NCBI GenBank assembly: GCA_036784855.1
Contig: JAZDSV010000017.1
Location: 1-64,000 of the forward strand
Length of the DNA: 64,000 bases
Origin: Aphelidium insulamus
Lineage: Eukaryota; Aphelidiomycota; Aphelidea; Aphelidiaceae
Direction: 5' to 3'
Shown: positions 36,389 through 45,773 of the stretch, piece by piece
Position numbering within the stretch: position 1 is the first letter of the stretch
Layout: each line of letters opens with the position of its first letter
The notes under the pieces: model-generated
The model's input: the letters and a program-made list of their open reading frames with translations, nothing else
The model's database searches: none
Told to the model about the DNA's origin: nothing
Position numbers and translations under genes: made by a program

Positions 36389-39300
36389 ATGGACAGCGCA
36401 CGGCAGCTGTACTACGTGGTGCGCAAGAGCCTCACACTGCAGGCGCGTACATCCATATTGGCTGATATATCGGGGCTGACTTCTGGCACGTGCAGGGCCG
36501 CTACTGGAAATCCACACTAGCACAGGCCATTGTCGCGCCACTGCTCTGCCTGCTACTACTCTTTGGCATACAGGAGGCCGTCAATGGCCTGTTCAAGGCA
36601 AAGAACATACGCCCCGCCGCCACTGCCCTGAAATCCGTCGCTCCTTGCCAGGTTGGCCTCCTCTGCTGCTTATTACTTGCTGCTGACACGTGCTCTATTT
36701 GTAGCCAGGCTACCGCACTGGCAAACCGTGCATCACCGTCATGTACACGCCCGACAACGAGCTGTCCAGTCGAGTCATGTCGGCCTTTGTGGCGCAGAAC
36801 GAGCTGCGTCGTCCCGCAGGCATCGCCTCCGTAAAGGTGGACAATGGCGCCTGGACACCTGGCAAGTATACAAACACACGCACACATATATATATGTATA
36901 TATATAATGTTGTCGCAGCGTTAAACACTCTGCCTGGCAAGAATTTGGGCGCAGTGGCCGTGCAAGATGCCGATTTTCTCTACTCCTTTGTGGACAAGAA
37001 TCCGAATGTGACGGCATGGGGCGTGGTGTTCAACCAGTACGCGTCCACTGTGGACCCCGCTTTGATCAACATCGACTACCAGCTGTGGTACAATTTTACG
37101 GATACATCGCGCAAGTTTCGCGTCAGTGGTGCCCCATCGTTCGTGGTCGGCAGCGTGGAGCCGTTCAACGATGATTTCGTGGCAATGTTTCGCGCACTGG
37201 ACGAGGCTATATGTACGCGTCGTTTTTTGGGGTCCTAATCTCACTCGCTATTCCGCAGTGTCGGTGGTTTCTGGCGCCGACAATACGTCGCCGCTATTGG
37301 ACATTAGTCTGAAAGAGTATCCCGAGCTGCCCGATAGTGCCCAGAGTGGCTGTCGTAATCCTGACGGTGTTCTGACCGGGCTGGGGGCGGTGTTTCTCCT
37401 GATTCCCATGACCGTTATATTTTTTAACCTTCTCAACACCATTGTCAATGAGAAGGAGAAATACTTGAAAGATGCGATGGAAATGGCAGGGCTGAAGCCG
37501 ATCCTGTTCTGGATGGGTCATCTGCTGTCGGTGTTTGGCATTGTCCTGGTGAATGCACTGGTAACGTGTATCGTTGGCGTCGCACTGGGATTTTCCCTAT
37601 TCAAGAAGGCAGACTTTGGGGTACACATAGTATTACATTATTTGAAGTCTGTAACTCACCTCGCAGTTGATGTTTCTGTTCTTCATATTGGTGGGGATGT
37701 CTTGGGTTAGCTTTGCTTTGGTGCTCTCCAGTATCACCGCCAGGGTCAAGGTTGGAATCGGTCTTGGCTTCTTTGTCGTGATCATCAGCGTGATTTACTG
37801 CGGAGTCGGCTCATTTGTCGCGTATATCTGGGTGGGTACAATTATCTCCAGCTGTTCAAGATTGCTCACATTTAATGCTCAGTACACCGACACCATGAAG
37901 CCCGGATGGATTGTGCTCATGTTTTTTCCCTTTTTCAACTTTAACAAGTTTTTGCAAGATGCATTCAGCTATACAGCCAGGCATGTTGCGGCATCTATAT
38001 GTATGTACCGGTAGTGTTTACAGTGAAATTTAGGAAAATCGGTTCAAGCCTCACTTCATGCGTCATTGTGGAAGGACGTGATTTTGGCTACGGCAATCTG
38101 GAGCAGGTTCGTGCTTCCGCCCAACTGCTTCCTGTAGTTGTATTTCTGAAATCCCAGGTCGCACCGATCACCAGCACATTCGGCGCGGACCTGGCCAGTA
38201 TCCCTCATCCGGGACAAAGCCTTGGTCTGCTGTTTATGAATGTTGTCGTCTGGTTCCTGATCGCCATCTACCTGGACAAGATTGTTCCCAATGACAATGG
38301 GTATGGTGAGCACCCACTGTTCTTCCTGGTGCCCAGCTACTGGGGTTTCAAGGATCCAAAATGGCTGACGGCCATGAAGCTTTCCGGTACTATTCCGGAG
38401 GAGAGCAGACCTTCTGCAGACGAGGATGATGACATCACTGCCGAACGCGCCGAAGTGCAGTCCATGATCCCTACGGCGGATGGCGAGCCGGGCGGCAATG
38501 AAAAGGGACTGATTATCGCGGGACTGAATAAGCGATATGATGGCGGCCTGAAATCCATTATTGCTTGGCTGTATCGCCAGCTGGGCATCAGTGAATCCAG
38601 ATTGAAGTCGCTGCCAGACTTTCTGGGTCAGAGCAAGACCGCGGTGCACGAGCTCAGTCTGAGCATTGGGCGCGGCAGCATGCTTGCGCTATTGGGGTCG
38701 AACGGAGCTGGCTAAACGAGTTCGTTATTTCATTACATGCGTAAATTGTCTTTATATCCTTGTGTATAGGTACCATGAAGATCATGTACGGAGTCAGTCC
38801 GCCTACGGTAAGCAAACACTTTTATCTGTTACAATTCTCACCATTTTTCTGCACAGGCCGGCTACCTGTCCATATTCGGAATGAATGTTCGGAGTCAAAT
38901 GCAAGAAATTCGCAGCCGCCTCGGCGTATGTCCTCAATTCGACATTCTATTCCCGGACCTGTCTGCCAAGGAGCACATTGAGCTGTTTTGCGGCATAAAG
39001 GGCCTGCTGGGCCCGGAGATTAAAACTGTGGCAGAGTCGCGGTTAAAACACATGAAGCTGTGGAACGTGCGCGATCAGCGATCGAGTGAATATTCAGGCG
39101 GCATGAAGCGCCGACTAAGTGTCATTTTGTCAACGCTGGGCGACCCGGACTGTGTGTTCCTGGGTGCGTGTAACACTGATGCTGTTATCAAAATTTTTAT
39201 CCAGTTATGTTAGATGAGCCGACCACCGGCATGGACCCGGTGAACAAACGCTACGTGTGGTCATTTCTAGAAGAGTTCAAGAAGGGTCGCGTGATCGTAC

Positions 39301-39749
39301 TCACCACACACTCGATGGAAGAGGCAGACATCCTGGCAGACAAGATTGCCATAATGTCCAAGGGCAGGCTGAAGGCGGTGGGCAATTCGGTGCATCTGAA
39401 GAGCAAATTCGGTTCGGGCTACCGAATCAGTTTGTTGGTGCAGCGCGGTGACCAGGTCCCCGATGTCAAGAAGCGGATCGCTGACGTGTGCCCCGGACTT
39501 GGCGTGGAGGAGGAAGAGTACATTGGAGCGTCGGCCACGGACGATGCTGCTGTGCGAGCCAGCCAAACCTGCCGACTGGTGTATGCTGCCTCCGATATGG
39601 AGTCTGTGAAGAAGATTGTCGGCTACTTGGAGTCGGCAGCGTCATCGACCGACACACTCGGCGCCAGCAGCGGCCCCATAGTATCGTTTGGCATGTCGCA
39701 GGCCACTTTGGAAGATGTTTTCCTGAGCGTGGTCAAGGAAGATGCGTAG
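36389..39749 (+). CDS. Half-size ABCA-family transporter with TAA at the Walker A lysine codon
   Basis: Eleven exons (36389-36442, 36496-36651, 36705-36861, 36919-37212, 37259-37620, 37667-37831, 37883-37980, 38034-38719, 38770-38807, 38857-39163, 39214-39749) total 951 codons. N-terminal RKSLTLQ|GRYWKSTLAQA, loop, then ABCA coupling region (NEKEKYLKDAMEMAGLKPILFWMGH), TMs, and an ATPase with signature YSGGMKRRLS, Walker B VFL|DEPTTGMDP and LTTHSMEEAD. At Walker A the codons are GGA GCT GGC TAA ACG AGT ACC, so the invariant lysine position (38713-38715) reads TAA. Everything downstream remains open and conserved. Introns 1, 3 and 7 need GC donors (gcgcgt, gcaagt, gcatgt). The 51 bp from 38109 is in frame and could be retained or spliced. 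Either a very young pseudogene, a sequence error, or a spliced form lacking the P-loop lysine. Confidence 0.85.
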
Positions 39750-39820
39750 GCGCCTGATACAGAAAGCAGGAAATACAGGTGTTGACATTTAGCTCGTACA
39801 TATACATATATGTACATTAT

Positions 39821-40747
39821 CTAAGCACGTCGGCGCAGCAACACCGATGTGCCACGGGCAAATGTGGCCCACTGCTGCCGGTGGTCCAGTCCTTGCAGCA
39901 TTTGCCACGCGGAACCAGTTCGAAACACCTCGGCATTCATTCCGAGCAGGCACGCTGCTGTGTCGCCCATCTCATACGGCGCCACTCCCCGCAGCCACTT
40001 GTAACCGTGGACAGCATGGTGTGCCAGGATCTGTTGTGCGCGCTCCGTCCAGTGCAGCAGCTGCGTGCACAAGTTGCTCGCGCGTTTGCTCCACTGCTCC
40101 GGTGAATAGTAGGTGGCCAGCCTGGGACACAAGGTACTCGCAGCGGCACCAACACCAGGTGAGCCGCGCACTGTCTCGGCATGCACAAATAGCAGCAGAC
40201 CGCCGAGGCGAACTCGCCGCGCCATCGAATCCAGCAGCCACGGCCACCACGCAAACGAGCGCGGACACCCCAGCGCAGACTGCACCACCACGCCGTCATA
40301 CTGCGCCGCACGGCCATAATCGGCAACCAGCTGCTCCATGGTTCCCGTGCGAACTGTGGGCAGCTTCGGCGAACCGACTGCTTGGCCACTGTTGTTGCGG
40401 AGAGTGCTATCAGCCAGCGCCTGCTCCACGACAGCCGGATGTGTGCGATGATGCACGCCGTAAGCGCATGGCGAGTCCCCATCCACCACGTGCCACACGC
40501 TGTCCAGTTCGCGGCGCCACTGCGGCAATGCCGTCCAGCTATAGTCTGCCGTGTAGTGGTAGTTGTAGTTACTGCCAGTCATGTCCACCAGCAACCACTT
40601 TTCACCGTGCGACGGCTGCAGCAGGGTGACCGTCGAAGGGTCCCGTGTGATTGCCCGGAGAGCCGTGTGCTCCAGCAGGCGCAAGACCGGTCGCCCAAAG
40701 CAACAGCACAGCAACAGGGCTGTCTGCCAGGAGCGCTGCTTGGCCAT
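39821..40747 (-). CDS. Unrecognised protein, methyltransferase-like fold, N-terminal membrane anchor
   Basis: 308 residues in one exon. A hydrophobic N-terminus (TALLLCCCFGRPVLRLL) suggests a signal anchor. The middle has YDGVVVQSALGCPRSFAWWPWLLDSMARRVRLGGLLLFVHAE, which resembles the strand-helix-strand end of class I methyltransferases (late GGLLLF strand), preceded by GEKWLLVDMTGSNYNYHYTA where the SAM-binding strand would be expected (LLVDMTGS). No methyltransferase family is recognisable. The reading frame is open for a further 300 codons upstream through the minisatellite, so the true start could differ; ATG 40747 is the first after the repeats. Its stop lies 71 bp from the ABCA stop (convergent). 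Confidence 0.55.
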   Translation of the reverse strand: MAKQRSWQTALLLCCCFGRPVLRLLEHTALRAITRDPSTVTLLQPSHGEKWLLVDMTGSNYNYHYTADYSWTALPQWRRELDSVWHVVDGDSPCAYGVHHRTHPAVVEQALADSTLRNNSGQAVGSPKLPTVRTGTMEQLVADYGRAAQYDGVVVQSALGCPRSFAWWPWLLDSMARRVRLGGLLLFVHAETVRGSPGVGAAASTLCPRLATYYSPEQWSKRASNLCTQLLHWTERAQQILAHHAVHGYKWLRGVAPYEMGDTAACLLGMNAEVFRTGSAWQMLQGLDHRQQWATFARGTSVLLRRRA

Positions 40748-40790
40748 TCTGAATGAATGTAGGTAATGTAGAGCCAGACAGACAGATACA

Positions 40791-41258
40791 CGGTTACTTA
40801 TGTAGCCGTAAACACACTGTGGAACTGACAGGCAGACATACATAACCACTGACACTGACAGACAAAGACACTGACACACTGACGGATAGAGACATTGACA
40901 GCTGACACACGCAGACACACTGACGGATAGAGACACTGACAGCACACGGTTACTTATGTAGCCGTAAACACACTGTGGAACTGACAGGCAGACATACATA
41001 ACCACTGACACTGACAGACAAAGACACTGACACACTGACGGATAGAGACATTGACAGCTGACACACGCAGACACACTGACGGATAGAGACACTGACAGCA
41101 CACGGTTACTTATGTAGCCGTAAACACACTGTGGAACTGACAGGCAGACATACATAACCACTGACACTGACAGACAAAGACACTGACACACTGACGGATA
41201 GAGACATTGACAGCTGACACACGCAGACACACTGACGGATAGAGACACTGACAGCACA
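40791..41258. repeat. 156-bp tandem minisatellite, three copies
   Basis: Three near-perfect 156-bp units begin at about 40791, 40947 and 41103, each starting cacggttacttatgtagccg. Each is built from shorter ctgacactgacaga-like steps. Degenerate partial copies continue to about 41450. Because 156 is 52 codons, the minus strand stays open across the array in the frame of the downstream gene, giving a Ser/Val/Cys-rich repeat peptide. It lies between two minus-strand genes. Confidence 0.95.
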
Positions 41259-41488
41259 CGGCATGTACGACACGACGCGTAGACAGCAGCACTGACTGAC
41301 GACACTGACAGGCAGACATACATGCAGACCACAGCGAACCCTGGAACTGACACTGACACTGACAGACAAAGACACTGACACACTGACGGATAGAGACATT
41401 GACAGCTGACACGCGCAGACACACTGACGGATAGAGACACTGACAGACACACACAAACACACACACACACACACAACTGACAGACGCA

Positions 41489-41531
<43 letters not shown>

Positions 41532-41575
41532 ACACACACACACACACACAGAGACACAGAGACACAACGGTAACA
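41259..41575. repeat. Degenerate minisatellite and CA microsatellite
   Basis: Diverged partial copies of the 156-bp unit to about 41450, then CA-rich microsatellite to about 41560 with GAGA interruptions. It starts only a few bases from the stop of the APH-like kinase gene. Confidence 0.9.
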
Positions 41576-41579
41576 ATGG

Positions 41580-42875
41580 CTATTCGGTGGGCGCGAGGCA
41601 CAGCGAGTCTTGGAGTGCCTGCGCGCACACGCGGCGCATCTTGCCACCCACGCCATCGTCAACACCATCCAGCAGTCCCCAGTGCGGAAACTGTGCCAGC
41701 ATCACTACGGAGCGTACAAAATGGGCTGGGGTGCGGCCAGTGGGTGCCAGTGACCACCACGAGGTGCCGCCCGTGTAAGAGCATGCGCGGCACAACTCGG
41801 CAGCCAGCCGGTCAATGGCAGCACGCTGAAACAGCGCCGCATTCTGCCGCATCACCCACAGATTGTCCAACAGCTGTTCCATGTCGCGGTCATAGCTGTG
41901 CGCCAGACGCGCCATTTCCCAGTCCAGCAGCCAGACCGTGTGAGATGCGGGCGCGACATACACCGACCCGGGCCACAGATCGCCGTTGGTGAGACACAGT
42001 GGCATCGGTGTGGAGTCATTGCCAGCGCCACCACCACTTGCAGTGTCTTGGCGCAGAGACGGGTCACGAGAGGCGGTGCACAGCCCGTCCACACCGATCC
42101 GCCGCGCCAAATCGGGAAACGTGGCATAGTACTGTCGGAGAACGGTGCGCCCAGGCTCATTGTCAAAGTGTGCCAGCTGTTGCGCCGACATGCCACCAGT
42201 TGCTGCCGGTGATGCAACCGCCGCCAAGAACCTCTGCAGCGACTGTGCCAAACTGGCCACTGTCAGCTGTGGCCACTGCTGGCACAGCATCGAGCTGGCT
42301 GCAGCATCATCTTCTCGGTCGTTGTCGTCAGCAGAGTCAACAGCGCCGGGACGCTGCGCTGCCGTCAGACAGTCAATCAGCGACAGGAGCTGGCCATCGC
42401 TGTCCGCGGCGTCTTGCATGACAAGGCAACAGTTGTCTGGGTCGGCGTGGAGCACGCGCGGCACACGCACCGACACTGGGCCGGCATCGGCGCTCAGTGC
42501 TGCGAGAAATGGTTGGGAGGAGAGTGCCCGCAGCGCTCCCAGCTCCACGTGGAACCGTTGCGTGGAGAATGGCTGTGCCGGGTTCGACGCCAAGTGCGGC
42601 GGGTAATATTTGAGCACGGCCGTCCGCGACGGTGATGCGCCGGCTGGACAGCGCACTCGGAACACATGGTTCACGTAGCCGCCGCTCAGTCGGGTGGCTG
42701 TGCAGTCGAGCCATGCCGCATCCGCTGCCCACTGCACATCGCCCCTGCGGCAGCATGCGACCACATACTGTCGCGCCAATTCCTCCGTGTCCATCGCCGA
42801 GCCGCCCTCCGTCCGACAGTTGTTTACTGCTGTGCACTGTTGCGTTGTCTCTGGCAGTCCCCTAATGCTGAACAT
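41580..42875 (-). CDS. APH-fold kinase-like protein with unusual catalytic loop
   Basis: 431 residues in one exon. It has the aminoglycoside phosphotransferase/choline kinase fold layout: RLSGGYVNHVFRV (glycine-rich loop), AVLKYYPP (lysine of the N-lobe), DNCCLVMQDAAD (hinge), then the catalytic loop LTNGDLWPGSVYV and LLDWEMARLAHSYDRDMEQLLDNLW (metal-binding Asp). The usual HxD and following Asn are here NGD and Ser. A Ser at the second place is also seen in methylthioribose kinases (HGDLHTGS), but the His-to-Asn change is unusual, so activity and substrate are uncertain. A second in-frame ATG at 42794 could be the start. Confidence 0.7.
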   Translation of the reverse strand: MFSIRGLPETTQQCTAVNNCRTEGGSAMDTEELARQYVVACCRRGDVQWAADAAWLDCTATRLSGGYVNHVFRVRCPAGASPSRTAVLKYYPPHLASNPAQPFSTQRFHVELGALRALSSQPFLAALSADAGPVSVRVPRVLHADPDNCCLVMQDAADSDGQLLSLIDCLTAAQRPGAVDSADDNDREDDAAASSMLCQQWPQLTVASLAQSLQRFLAAVASPAATGGMSAQQLAHFDNEPGRTVLRQYYATFPDLARRIGVDGLCTASRDPSLRQDTASGGGAGNDSTPMPLCLTNGDLWPGSVYVAPASHTVWLLDWEMARLAHSYDRDMEQLLDNLWVMRQNAALFQRAAIDRLAAELCRACSYTGGTSWWSLAPTGRTPAHFVRSVVMLAQFPHWGLLDGVDDGVGGKMRRVCAQALQDSLCLAPTE

Positions 42876-42967
42876 ATTAAATATTATGAGACAGCATGCA
42901 TACTCTATGCACTCTATCTCTCTGGGGCCGTCTAGGATCTATTTGCGTCCATGTATGAGACTGCTGG

Positions 42968-44092
42968 CTAGCGCAGGGGCAATGTTGACACGGCGTAAAA
43001 TGTCAAAAAGTACATTGCCGCATAGGCGACGGAGCCGGGAATCCGCGCCGCCACGCTCAGCAAGCTCCACTCGTGCAGTAGTTCACTGGTTCGCCTCTCA
43101 CACATATCCGGCATTCTGGCCGTCATAGCATTATTATTGAAGCGCCGGGAAATCGTCTCGGCAAACAGCATCTCGTCAAAACTGCCATCATTGTTGGCCT
43201 GCAGTGTGGCAAAGAATGTGCACGTGCTGGGAGACGTCGGCCGAACAGATGGTATACTATCGGTGACTTTGTCGTCAACAAGCTCGTCCCATGCGTGGTC
43301 CGGCACGAGGTGTATGCCGCGGGGACGCATCAACCGCAGCAAAGTGCGCGCAACAATACACCCATTCAGTACTGCTTGCAAGTTCCACGACGGCATCTGT
43401 AGCGCGAGTGCCAGCAGTGCCACTCGGCTGCATACAACCATGACACCCGACAGTCGCGCCACCATCACCAGCATAGCCGCGATAAAGTCAGCTACGCGTG
43501 GCGGACAACTGAACGGGTGGCTGCGCGCCCTAATCGTTCACGTCAACGCTGCACAGACCAAACAAACAGACAATGTAACTCGCCGCCGAATGTTGCATCT
43601 GCACATGGCCATGGCATTGAAGTCGGCTGTGAACTGCACGGTCTGGGCGCATCGTTCCGCCCGGTGACACGCATACATTATGCCAGACTTGGCGGCGCCA
43701 CTACAGCACGCGCCCATCCACATAACCGCGTGGTACAGTGCGGAAAGCATTGCTACAACAACCACCGCTGTCTCGGCCAACTGGAAGAATCTGCCGCCGC
43801 GTAGATTCAGCAGCAGCAGAAGCAGCAGCATCAACAGCCATGCACCACACAGACTGGCGAACCTTATCCAGTGCAGCCACGGCAGCCACGACGTGTGACC
43901 GGACAGAATGGCCGCTAGTTGCTTCTCGGAACACGCACACTGCGCCACAGCCAGCGTGACATTGGCCAACAGCTGCCAGCTGGCCGCCACAGTAACCGCG
44001 CACAGTTCCGCCGCCGTCTGTCGCCTGATCACCGTGCAAAAAATGGCGGACGTGTTACTACGCACAGTCGGGCTACGTGTGGCTGGGTGCAT
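42968..44092 (-). CDS. Multi-pass membrane protein of unknown function
   Basis: Two exons. Exon 1 from ATG 44092 to about 43560 encodes several hydrophobic stretches (AVTVAASWQLLANVTLAVAQ, the leucine-rich FASLCGAWLLMLLLLLLLN, AVVVVAMLSALYHAVMWMGA). Exon 2 from about 43490 to 42968 adds MLVMVARLSGVMVVCSRVALLALAL, a soluble stretch, and a terminal VAYAAMYFLTFYAVST segment. The intron boundaries are not certain: the acceptor ending cgcgtag near 43492 is good and several GT donors would fit. No family recognised. It is divergent from another multi-pass protein 213 bp away. Confidence 0.5.
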
Positions 44093-44305
44093 AGTGCAGC
44101 TGAGCGAGTGTGTGTGTGTGTGTGTGCCGCGGGGAGTGAGAGTGAGCTGCATGGCGCGCCAAGGTTGCGTGACAGCTGGCTGCGCCACATCAACCATCAT
44201 CGGCAAGGGTGCGTCAGCAGGCTATGCACCACTACTTTTCACCGAGCGGTTCTGCCAGCAAGCCACTCCCGTGCGCACACACTCGTCGTACCGGTCTCAC
44301 TGCAT

Positions 44306-45619
44306 ATGTACACCGCCACGGAGCAAGTTGTCCCCGCCATGTCTGGTGTCAGAGCAGGCAATGCTCACGGTCCGCAGCTGCTTGCCCGGTCCGCAACGTG
44401 CACGCAGCACCGTCCACCGCGGGCAGCACCGCGCCGTCCTCGCGCCAGAAGTCTGGATGCTGATGATGCTGATGATGGTGACTATGAGAGCTGTGCGGCT
44501 GCGCTGGAGGTTGGTGGTGTCGGCGCGTTGTGGGCGTTGACCGCGGCGGCGAGCGGCGTGGACAGTGGTGCCGACTGCGTAGGTGGCGGGCGCGTCGATG
44601 AGCGCGGGCAATGCCGCAGCCGGGACCGCCCCGACGACGGCGACAACGACGATAACACTGATGACACCAGCGACAGGCAGGTGCGTGCCGGTGTGGTCCG
44701 TGCCGTGCTGGCGCAGATGCTGGCGCGAAACAGTGAAACGTGGCTGGCGGTGGCGGCATGCGGAGCCGTGACGCGCCTTGTAGTCAATGTCGCCGGCATC
44801 GCCTTCCAGTTTGTGTATGCCAGCATGGCGGTGGCCAGCAGCTACCAGTTCTTTGCAGTCGGCAGCGCCGGCGTCGAGGCGGCGTCCCCGGTAGCGCCGG
44901 CGGTGTCGGTTACCGTGACACCGGGTGCCCTTCCCACCTCGCTGACCGGACAGCTGAGCCGCACCGAGACTGGAGCGCTGTGGTGGTACGCGGCCGTGGA
45001 GTTCCTGGCCATGGCGTGCGTCCTGCTGGTGCACACGGTGCGCGCACTTCTCGGCCATCGCTACTCGGCCGTGCACGGAGCGCGTGTCGCCGTGGCAGTT
45101 TCGCGCTTCTCCGGCATGGAGATGCTGCGTCTGTGGAACAGGCGGCATCTGTTCTGCTACCTGCGCGCCACTCACTCGGTGGTGGTGGTCAGGCGCTATG
45201 GACGCGACGACTTGCTGGAGCTGGCGACATTTCTCACACTGCAGTTGGCCGGGCTGCTGCTGGCGGTGTCCGCGCCAGTCAACTTTTACCTCCGATGCAA
45301 GAGGGCCGCCTTGCCCGGCACCGCCAGCGAGCTAGTGTCCGCGCAGAGCCTCTCCACCGCCGTGTTCATGGTGCAGGTGCTGTCGCTGTTTGCGGAGCAG
45401 CGCTGCGCCACCCAACCGTGGACTGTGCTGTTCAAGCATTGTGCACTGAACGGCGTGCACACATGCCCCAGTGGACGGTGGACGGTGGTGGAGCGGCGCT
45501 GGAAGCGGGAGTGGGACAGCGCGTTGGTGCAACAGTGCGGCAAGCTGCGCGCTTCTCTCCTGGTCCTATGTGGTCGGGACTCTGGTGTGGCTGTCCTGGA
45601 CGCGCTGCAGTCTTGCTGA
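44306..45619 (+). CDS. Multi-pass membrane protein of unknown function
   Basis: 437 residues in one exon. An acidic, low-complexity N-terminus (DDADDGDYES, DRPDDGDNDDNTDDTSD) is followed by about four hydrophobic segments: TWLAVAACGAVTRLVVNVAG, WWYAAVEFLAMACVLLVHTV, LATFLTLQLAGLLLAVSAPV and TAVFMVQVLSLFAE. There are basic stretches (RLWNRRHLFCYLRA) between them. No family recognised. High GC and absence of introns set it apart from most of the window. ATG 44339 is an alternative start. It is followed by a CA microsatellite (about 45622-45640). Confidence 0.55.
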   Translation: MYTATEQVVPAMSGVRAGNAHGPQLLARSATCTQHRPPRAAPRRPRARSLDADDADDGDYESCAAALEVGGVGALWALTAAASGVDSGADCVGGGRVDERGQCRSRDRPDDGDNDDNTDDTSDRQVRAGVVRAVLAQMLARNSETWLAVAACGAVTRLVVNVAGIAFQFVYASMAVASSYQFFAVGSAGVEAASPVAPAVSVTVTPGALPTSLTGQLSRTETGALWWYAAVEFLAMACVLLVHTVRALLGHRYSAVHGARVAVAVSRFSGMEMLRLWNRRHLFCYLRATHSVVVVRRYGRDDLLELATFLTLQLAGLLLAVSAPVNFYLRCKRAALPGTASELVSAQSLSTAVFMVQVLSLFAEQRCATQPWTVLFKHCALNGVHTCPSGRWTVVERRWKREWDSALVQQCGKLRASLLVLCGRDSGVAVLDALQSC

Positions 45620-45773
45620 ATACACACACACACACACACATGGACAACATGTAAACAAGTAGCAGGGCCTCTCTCTGTGCAATGCAACAATGTATCCGGA
45701 ATTTCTCGGGGTCATACATACATAGCAGTCAGTACATATTTGTATGTAATGCACAATATGCATATCTCCTTCT

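Noticed and set aside
39847-40629. 260-codon plus-strand frame
   Set aside because: Antisense to the methyltransferase-like gene; Pro/Ala/Arg-rich content typical of a shadow frame. I kept the minus strand because of its hydrophobic N-terminus and strand-like pattern, but this choice is not certain.
43919-44305. Upstream extension of the plus-strand membrane protein
   Set aside because: Open by chance across GTGT repeats and antisense to the divergent membrane protein; no ATG in a good position before 44306.
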